Below are positions 60,101 to 64,000 of a DNA stretch of 64,000 bases, one piece after another. The notes under the pieces are model-generated. The model was not told where the DNA came from, made no database searches, and worked only from the letters and a program-made list of their open reading frames with translations. The position numbers and the translations under genes were made by a program. Position 1 is the first letter of the stretch; every line of letters starts with the position of its first letter. This DNA comes from Dromaius novaehollandiae (Eukaryota > Chordata > Aves > Casuariiformes > Dromaiidae): assembly GCF_036370855.1 (NCBI RefSeq), contig NC_088099.1:140499517-140563516 (forward strand). The letters are read 5' to 3'.

Positions 60101-62960
60101 TAAATTTTGTCTTGTTTCCAAAGTAGGTCCAAACTTATCCAGGGATTATCTGTGTGAATTGTCTCAATATAGACTTTACAACTGCATATTCTTATAACGG
60201 AGTCTACAAACTGTTTACACATGTGCATTTTCTTTAAAAGAAATTGAAATGTTACCGAATGTACTGTTTGGTTTTAGGAACTGAAATACTTTAGGACAGG
60301 TTTTAGGAACTGAAATTCTTTAGGACAGGAAAACCTGGTTGTATTATGAAGAGCTGGATAAGTAGGTGCAAATAATAGGTTTCTCTTACAGAACGGTAAT
60401 GTTCAAGTGTCATCTATCTTGTAGGGGCCAGTAGTGAATAGAGGAGTATGTTTATTTGGTGAACCTTTACTTCTGTATTCAGCTTTGAGACTAATTATCT
60501 TTTTTGCTTTTAAATAGGATTCTGATCTTCGCAGTGCACTTCTGTTGGAGCAGGCAGCTCATTGCTTTATAAACATGAAGAGCCCCATGGTTAGAAAGTT
60601 TGCCTTTCATATGATACTGGCTGGTCATAGGTTTAGTAAAGCAGGACAGGTAAATATATCTTTCCAAATGGGAAATATGAGTATTTTATATTTAATCTGA
60701 ATAGCATGCTAAATGTGAACATATCCTTCTGGAAGGAGATATTCTGCTTTGAACATCTTTGTATTAGAAGTACTGAGCTCTGATCTTCTGGAATGTGAAA
60801 ATGACTTCTGCATTAATCAATATGGTCTCTTACATCTATATGAAGTAATGCTGAGATTTCAGCAATAAATTTTCACTTCTAGGTGTCAGCTTTTTTTAAA
60901 TAGTGAAATACCATGTTTTTCATTTAGATAAAGATGTGTTATTACAGATGTATTGAGAATAAGAGTGAATTGCAGGAACTAGGGATTTGTTAAATTGTAA
61001 CTTATTAAAGTAGTAGCAAAACTTAGCCTGTTTTTTCTGGTGCTTTAACCACATGCTTTTCAGTGTAAAGGTACAGGTGTGTGAACAGTTACTACAAGGC
61101 AAACTGTAGCATCTCTTTATGGCTGCTTAGACTCAATTAGCAATTGAACTGATATCATATTGTTTTTTTCACTCACATTCCTGTGCAGACAGCTCTAACT
61201 ATGAGATAAATAGACTGAAAGTCTTTTGTACATAACTTGTGTTCTTTATTTCTGTCTCAGATGTGTAACAGACTTGCTAAATATAGATTGTGCCTGATCC
61301 CTGCTTGAGGTTAGCTGCAGGAGTTCAGTTACAGGGCTGTTCCTGAATACAGTCAATTTCAGTTTACCTATATGCTGCAAACTTGTAGCAAAGATCAATT
61401 TGTATTGCAAATCAACAATACAAGAGACCCCAGGCATCAAAATCCTATTTGAAACAAAATCCTTGCCTTCCCTCCGCCTCCCTCTTATTAAATCTAGTTT
61501 TAATCATTGTGATAAAGACCAAAGAAAGTATTGTTTTACTCCCAGCTTCTGTTTTTAAAATTAGATGTGAATACTACTAGGACTATTTTCCTCTTAACTT
61601 GGTTGTCTTGTTGCAGTAGGTTTCCTATCAGTTTTTCTGACAATATGTTACTGATAGTGAGCTGTTGATCAGTGTGTGCTTTTAATCCAGTTTCTCTGCC
61701 TAGAAAAGTATATACTTTGTAGAGCTTCATGGCTCTGTCTTCATGTAACATCCCTCTCACATTGTTTATATTTAACTTTTGTAGAGATTCTGGCTTCCAA
61801 GAAATGATTCTTTGTTTTGAAGTATTTGTAGATTATTTTTCCCATCTGCAGAAGCATTAAAATAAATGCTACTGGGAAAAAGTCAGCCAGGCTGCTCAGC
61901 TGTAATACTGCAATATTGTATTTTAAAGAGTGTCAGTAATATCTGCTGATGTTAAAGAATTATTGCTTGTATTCCATCATCACCATAGCTGTCTGAACAT
62001 TTCTTGGTTTTGCGCCCATCACTGCTGTAAATAAGGGAATGCTGTCCCCTTTTTTAAGAAGCCAAGACTTCCCTGTACAGTGAATGCCTATGCAGATGTT
62101 CAGTACCTAGATTTGGCATTGAATGCCTAGGTCCTGATGTATGTACAGGAAAGGAAACTGAGGAGCTGATTGGGAGCAGGGCATCTATCTCCCAATGGCT
62201 GATGTGATTGGTAATTGTCTCCTATGTACTATGGGGCCATGTGTGTTGGTTTGCTTGGCGTGGATCTTGTCCTACACGTTTCTTACCAAAGAACATGGAA
62301 TGGAGCTGTCGCACTGAAAGTTCTGTTACTGAAGTGAGGTGAAACGTGTCCTGAGGCTTGGCAGTGGAGTTGTGCAGACTCTAGCACTTGGTTCTAAAGC
62401 AACACGGAACGCTTAATTTTAACAGTAGACTTCTCATCCATTTCTTCGGTTAACATGCTGCCTGTTGCACTAGTTTTTGAAAACCAGAACTTAATCTGGA
62501 AACTATGCACTGTACTACAGGAGCAAACGATTGTTCTGCCCTTAGATTAATGTGGACTAAATATTATGAGGTACAATTCTGCAAGTATTACACTTAGCAT
62601 GGTGACATGGGAGAGGGGAAAGGTTTTTTTTTTAAAAAAATACAGTAACTTCTTTACTGTTTAGTTTTCCTAGTACTAAAACTGCATTGAGTGGTTAATG
62701 AGATTATTTGAGAACTAATCTTGTTGTTTTTGCAGAAAAAACATGCCTTACGTTGCTACTGTCAAGCCATGCAGGTTTACAAAGGGAAAGGTTGGTCCCT
62801 TGCAGAAGATCATATTAACTTCACTATTGGTCGCCAGTCCTTTACACTTCGTCAACTTGACAATGCTGTGTCAGCCTTCAGGCATATTTTGATCAATGAC
62901 AGTAAACAGCCTCCAGCTCAGCAAGGAGCTTTTTTAAGAGAATATCTGTATGTTTATAAG
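36922..62960 (+). CDS. TRAPPC8: TRAPPC8, TRAPPIII complex subunit, coding exons 1-13 (gene continues right of window)
   Basis: TRAPPC8 (KIAA1012, yeast Trs85 homologue) is a subunit specific to the TRAPPIII tethering complex, the Rab1 exchange factor for ER-Golgi traffic and autophagosome formation. Join of 36922..37078, 42600..42794, 48124..48213, 49505..49679, 50070..50223, 51452..51539, 53050..53297, 54770..54885, 56300..56450, 57789..57889, 58410..58515, 60518..60649 and 62736..62960 gives 1938 nt, 646 codons in one frame, ending YVYK. All introns are GT-AG. The start MAQCVQSVQEFIQDSFVP is the family start and has a strong context (GGCGATGG). Helical-repeat segments such as HYELAYSCYHTAKKDFLND and KHALRCYCQAMQVY are plain in exons 9-13; the Trs85 homology region spans roughly exons 4-13. 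Exon 6 and early exon 7 encode the least conserved stretch. The human protein has about 1435 residues, so a little under half is here. A candidate extra exon lies in intron 2 (see findings). Confidence 0.97.
39483..39510. repeat. (GT)n(AT)n microsatellite
   Basis: Short GT run passing into AT repeats within TRAPPC8 intron 1. Confidence 0.8.
40356..40378. repeat. C17-A6 homopolymer
   Basis: Seventeen C followed by six A in TRAPPC8 intron 1. Exact length uncertain. Confidence 0.9.
42600..42794 (+). CDS. TRAPPC8: TRAPPC8 coding exon 2
   Basis: 195 nt between CTTTTTTAG and GTATGT, phase 1 to phase 1. It encodes HMRDPNNQLHIIKNLKIAV and, further on, PPQPGAIRKLLNDVV to GDYDLNIS, nearly identical to human. 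Confidence 0.97.
45208..45291 (+). CDS. TRAPPC8: Candidate alternative TRAPPC8 exon (exon-3-like)
   Basis: 84 nt between a good acceptor (TTTTTTCTATCAG) and a GTATTT donor. It is entered and left in phase 1, exactly as exon 3 is. Translation from exon 2 gives DRSVKASVPWYSNWKETLME then LNTSTFYS. The run ASVPWYSNWKETL resembles ATTPWFESYRESF of exon 3, with A, P, W and E shared and several conservative pairs. Because phases agree, it could be included before exon 3, replace it, or be skipped, all in frame. Without transcripts it remains a candidate; it could be a dead duplicate or chance. Confidence 0.5.
47018..47041. repeat. T10-G14 homopolymer junction
   Basis: Ten T followed by fourteen G in TRAPPC8 intron 2. 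Length uncertain. Confidence 0.9.
48124..48213 (+). CDS. TRAPPC8: TRAPPC8 coding exon 3
   Basis: 90 nt after GTGTATTTCAG, donor GTATCC, phase 1 to phase 1. It encodes TTPWFESYRESFLQSMPASD and EFLNHYVA, matching the constitutive human sequence. Confidence 0.97.
48214..49504 (+). other. TRAPPC8: TRAPPC8 intron 3
   Basis: 1.3 kb, AT-rich, nothing else seen. Its acceptor (ATGAGTTTAG) has a poor pyrimidine tract. Confidence 0.85.
49505..49679 (+). CDS. TRAPPC8: TRAPPC8 coding exon 4
   Basis: 175 nt, donor GTGAGT. It encodes MLVVSSSEPEPVEQFLKLSQ, then EQHRIQHSSEYLYPKWFIPN and TLKYYVLLHDVSTGEEQ. The start of the Trs85-like region. Confidence 0.97.
50070..50223 (+). CDS. TRAPPC8: TRAPPC8 coding exon 5
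   Basis: 154 nt after TTTTTCAG, donor GTATTA, ends phase 0. It encodes ADSIYEEMKQRYGTQGCYLL through DEQIPDPWSQYLQKNSIQNQ. Confidence 0.97.
50224..51451 (+). other. TRAPPC8: TRAPPC8 intron 5
   Basis: 1.2 kb containing the composite low-complexity tract at 50992-51104 and a T-rich tract near 50670-50708. Confidence 0.85.
50992..51104. repeat. Composite simple repeat: (GT)n, G18, C11, (AT)n, (AG)n
   Basis: GT repeats run into G18 (51007-51024). After six bases comes C11 (51031-51041), then after a 26-base gap AT repeats (51068-51082) and AG repeats (51082-51104). The G and C runs face each other and could fold into a hairpin or a G-quadruplex. Confidence 0.9.
51452..51539 (+). CDS. TRAPPC8: TRAPPC8 coding exon 6
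   Basis: 88 nt after CCTTGGTGTAG, donor GTATTT. It encodes DCYEDYPYTVISNKNADHLI and SDGLDDEIK, a variable stretch that still aligns with human through YEDxPxTxxSNKN and DGLDxExK. Confidence 0.93.
51540..53049 (+). other. TRAPPC8: TRAPPC8 intron 6
   Basis: 1.5 kb. A GC-richer block at about 52240-52560, with a tandem AGCTGGGCC pair near 52532-52550, looks like a fragment of an unidentified repeat. A T run precedes exon 7. Confidence 0.7.
53050..53297 (+). CDS. TRAPPC8: TRAPPC8 coding exon 7
   Basis: 248 nt after CCTTTTGACAG, donor GTCAGT, ends phase 0. A variable acidic/serine-rich first half is followed by the very conserved ACLTLTDHDRIRQFIQEFTF and RGLLPHIEKTIRQLNDQ. Confidence 0.97.
53298..54769 (+). 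other. TRAPPC8: TRAPPC8 intron 7
   Basis: 1.5 kb, AT-rich, T run near 54479-54497, nothing else seen. Confidence 0.85.
54770..54885 (+). CDS. TRAPPC8: TRAPPC8 coding exon 8
   Basis: 116 nt after TCTTTGCAG, donor GTAAGT. It encodes LISRKGLSRSLFSATKKWFS and GSKVPEKSINELKNTSGL. Confidence 0.97.
54886..56299 (+). other. TRAPPC8: TRAPPC8 intron 8
   Basis: 1.4 kb. Contains a 93-codon open frame (55511-55792) with no recognised relative, probably chance. No exon recognised. Confidence 0.8.
56300..56450 (+). CDS. TRAPPC8: TRAPPC8 coding exon 9
   Basis: 151 nt after GTATTTCTAG, ends phase 0 before GTTGGT, a slightly weak donor. It encodes YPPEAPELQIRKMADLCFLV and the helical-repeat run HYELAYSCYHTAKKDFLND to MLYAAGAL. 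Confidence 0.97.
56451..57788 (+). other. TRAPPC8: TRAPPC8 intron 9
   Basis: 1.3 kb, AT-rich, with a strong C/T tract before exon 10. Nothing else seen. Confidence 0.85.
57789..57889 (+). CDS. TRAPPC8: TRAPPC8 coding exon 10
   Basis: 101 nt, donor GTATGT. It encodes EMAAVSAFLQPGATRPYPAH and YMETAIQTYRDIC. Confidence 0.97.
58410..58515 (+). CDS. TRAPPC8: TRAPPC8 coding exon 11
   Basis: 106 nt after TTGTTCTAG, donor GTAAAA. It encodes NMVLAERCVLLSAEILKSQS and KYSEAAALLIRLTSE, typical paired helices. Confidence 0.97.
58516..60517 (+). other. TRAPPC8: TRAPPC8 intron 11
   Basis: 2.0 kb. Holds a 29-bp perfect-length tandem duplication at 60270-60327 and no recognised exon. Confidence 0.85.
60270..60327. 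repeat. 29-bp tandem duplication
   Basis: Units 60270-60298 and 60299-60327 differ at one base (A to T). Each unit carries TTTTAGGAAC, so the duplication copies a weak acceptor-like TTTTAG about 190-245 bp before exon 12. Confidence 0.9.
60518..60649 (+). CDS. TRAPPC8: TRAPPC8 coding exon 12
   Basis: 132 nt, 44 codons, phase 0 to phase 0, donor GTAAAT. It encodes DSDLRSALLLEQAAHCFINM and KSPMVRKFAFHMILAGHRFS through AGQ. Being phase-symmetric it could be skipped without a frameshift. Confidence 0.97.
60650..62735 (+). other. TRAPPC8: TRAPPC8 intron 12
   Basis: 2.1 kb, AT-rich; no element or exon recognised. Confidence 0.8.
62736..62960 (+). CDS. TRAPPC8: TRAPPC8 coding exon 13
   Basis: 225 nt after TTTTTGCAG, donor GTAAAT, phase 0 to phase 0. 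It encodes KKHALRCYCQAMQVYKGKGW, SLAEDHINFTIGRQSFTLRQ and on to GAFLREYLYVYK. The next human residues (NVSQLSPDG) are not in the window, so exon 14 lies to the right. Confidence 0.97.
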
Positions 62961-63794
62961 GTAAATGTTTTTTTCTTCCCTCCTGCCCCCCTTTTTTATT
63001 CCTTGAGTAGTCTGATTCTATTGTCAGTAACACTTGTGTTAAGTCATTAAATGTATTTCAGTCATGTCTGCTTTGTTCTAGGGTCAGTTTTTTATTTATC
63101 TAGTTGACCTACTCATTTTTAACCTTAGGTTTCAAACACAAATTTGTTGTGTCTGTGTGTATTAGGACTAGTTGATTTCCACTGACAGCTAGTTTGATAC
63201 AATCTAGCATGTAGGGCACTAGTGTCATTCTTTGAATATGCTTTTATTGCAATAAAATGAATTCTTAATTTTGAGGTCAGTGGCTGAATTGCAGCCTGTG
63301 ATAGATCTGTCTCATTAAGAGTAAAAGGATTGGCTTTGTTATCTTCATTTGATAATGATCTTTGAGGTTTTTGGTAACAGATGTTTAATAAACTCTAGAT
63401 GTATGCATTACTCTCATGTGCCACTGACAAAACTCTGGATCTTGTGTCCTGCTAGATTTTTGAGTGTCTACATTTACTTATACCTCCTACATTTAATATT
63501 AACTTGCTAGCAGCAGCATTCTCTGAGTGATAAACTAGATTTCACTTAAAAATAGCTTAACTTGATTAAGGTTGGTACCAAGAATTTGGGAGAAGGACCA
63601 CTTGTAAAGTTAGTAAGTGTTCAGTTGCCTAAGTGAGTATGCTTTCAGCATAAATTTAATTCTTGGAATTATTTTGTTAGGTTTTAAATCTGGACTTATT
63701 TTTAAGCTAACAAGCTTACATGCAATAATTTTTCACTGCTTCTTGTCTGTCAAAAAAGACACTCTTAGAATTAAATTGCTTTCTGTCTGAGCAT

Positions 63795-64000
63795 GAGGAA
63801 AAACTTCTTTATTGTGAGTGTGACTGAGCACTGGAGCAGGTTGCCCGGAGAGGCTGTGGAGTCTCCTTCCTTGGAGATATTCAAAAGCTGTCTGGACACA
63901 GTCCTGGGCAATGTGCTCTAGGTGACCCTGTTTGAGCAGGGGGGTTGGACTAGATGATCTTCAGAGGTCCCTTCCAACCTCAACCATTCTGTGATTCTGC
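63795..64000 (+). mobile_element. CR1 non-LTR retrotransposon, 3' end (continues past window)
   Basis: The stretch matches the avian CR1 3' consensus almost word for word: GAGCACTGGAGCAGG, GAGAGGCTGTGGAGTCTCC, GTGACCCTG, GGGGTTGGACTAGATGATC, GGTCCCTTCCAACC and CATTCTGTGATTCTG. It is 5'-truncated near 63795, the usual state of CR1 copies, and lies in sense inside TRAPPC8 intron 13. This is the strongest sign that the DNA is avian. Confidence 0.95.

Noticed and set aside
1-64000. CRISPR arrays, operons, phage or bacterial genes
   Set aside because: The interrupted genes, CpG islands and CR1 elements show vertebrate nuclear DNA; no regularly spaced repeat array was seen.
1-64000. tRNA or rRNA genes
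   Set aside because: No segment with tRNA A/B boxes in proper spacing or rRNA-like sequence was recognised by eye; a tRNAscan run would settle it.

Overview
The window is avian nuclear DNA. The evidence is the textbook 3' end of a chicken-repeat-1 (CR1) retrotransposon at the right edge, interrupted genes with canonical GT-AG introns, an AT-rich background and three CpG islands at gene starts. The species cannot be named from sequence alone.

Three genes were rebuilt exon by exon by matching translated exons to remembered vertebrate proteins. RNF138 lies on the minus strand at the left edge; only its first two coding exons are inside (1215-1321 and 9-174). RNF125 is also on the minus strand (start codon at 20,579, stop at 7,239), with five recognised coding exons. 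TRAPPC8 is on the plus strand (start codon at 36,922), with thirteen coding exons to 62,960, encoding 646 residues or a little under half of the protein; it continues beyond the window. The order and orientation RNF138-RNF125-TRAPPC8, with the two RING genes in tandem and TRAPPC8 divergent, match the block on human chromosome 18q12.

Layout: 1-1.3 kb RNF138 exons; about 1.0-2.45 kb its CpG island; 2.45-7.2 kb spacer that should hold the RNF125 3' UTR; 7.2-20.6 kb RNF125; about 20.4-20.8 kb its CpG island; 20.9-36.3 kb intergenic, holding an old CR1 reverse-transcriptase relic (about 24.7-25.85 kb) and two unexplained GC- or CpG-rich patches; 36.3-37.3 kb TRAPPC8 CpG island; then TRAPPC8 exons and introns to the end, where a younger CR1 copy begins near 63.79 kb.

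RNF138 and RNF125 are related RING/zinc-finger/UIM ubiquitin ligases. RNF138 acts in DNA-break repair and signalling, and RNF125 restrains RIG-I-like receptor signalling. TRAPPC8 is a TRAPPIII tethering-complex subunit for ER-Golgi traffic and autophagy. They are neighbours by ancestry, not parts of one pathway.

Three points deserve most attention. First, TRAPPC8 intron 2 contains an 84-nt, frame-preserving candidate exon (45,208-45,291) whose peptide resembles that of constitutive exon 3, as expected of an old exon duplication. Second, I could not find the RNF125 exon that normally encodes its last zinc finger, and the UIM has proline where human has serine. Third, RNF125 and RNF138 share the same intron position and phase inside the RING finger, a visible trace of tandem gene duplication.
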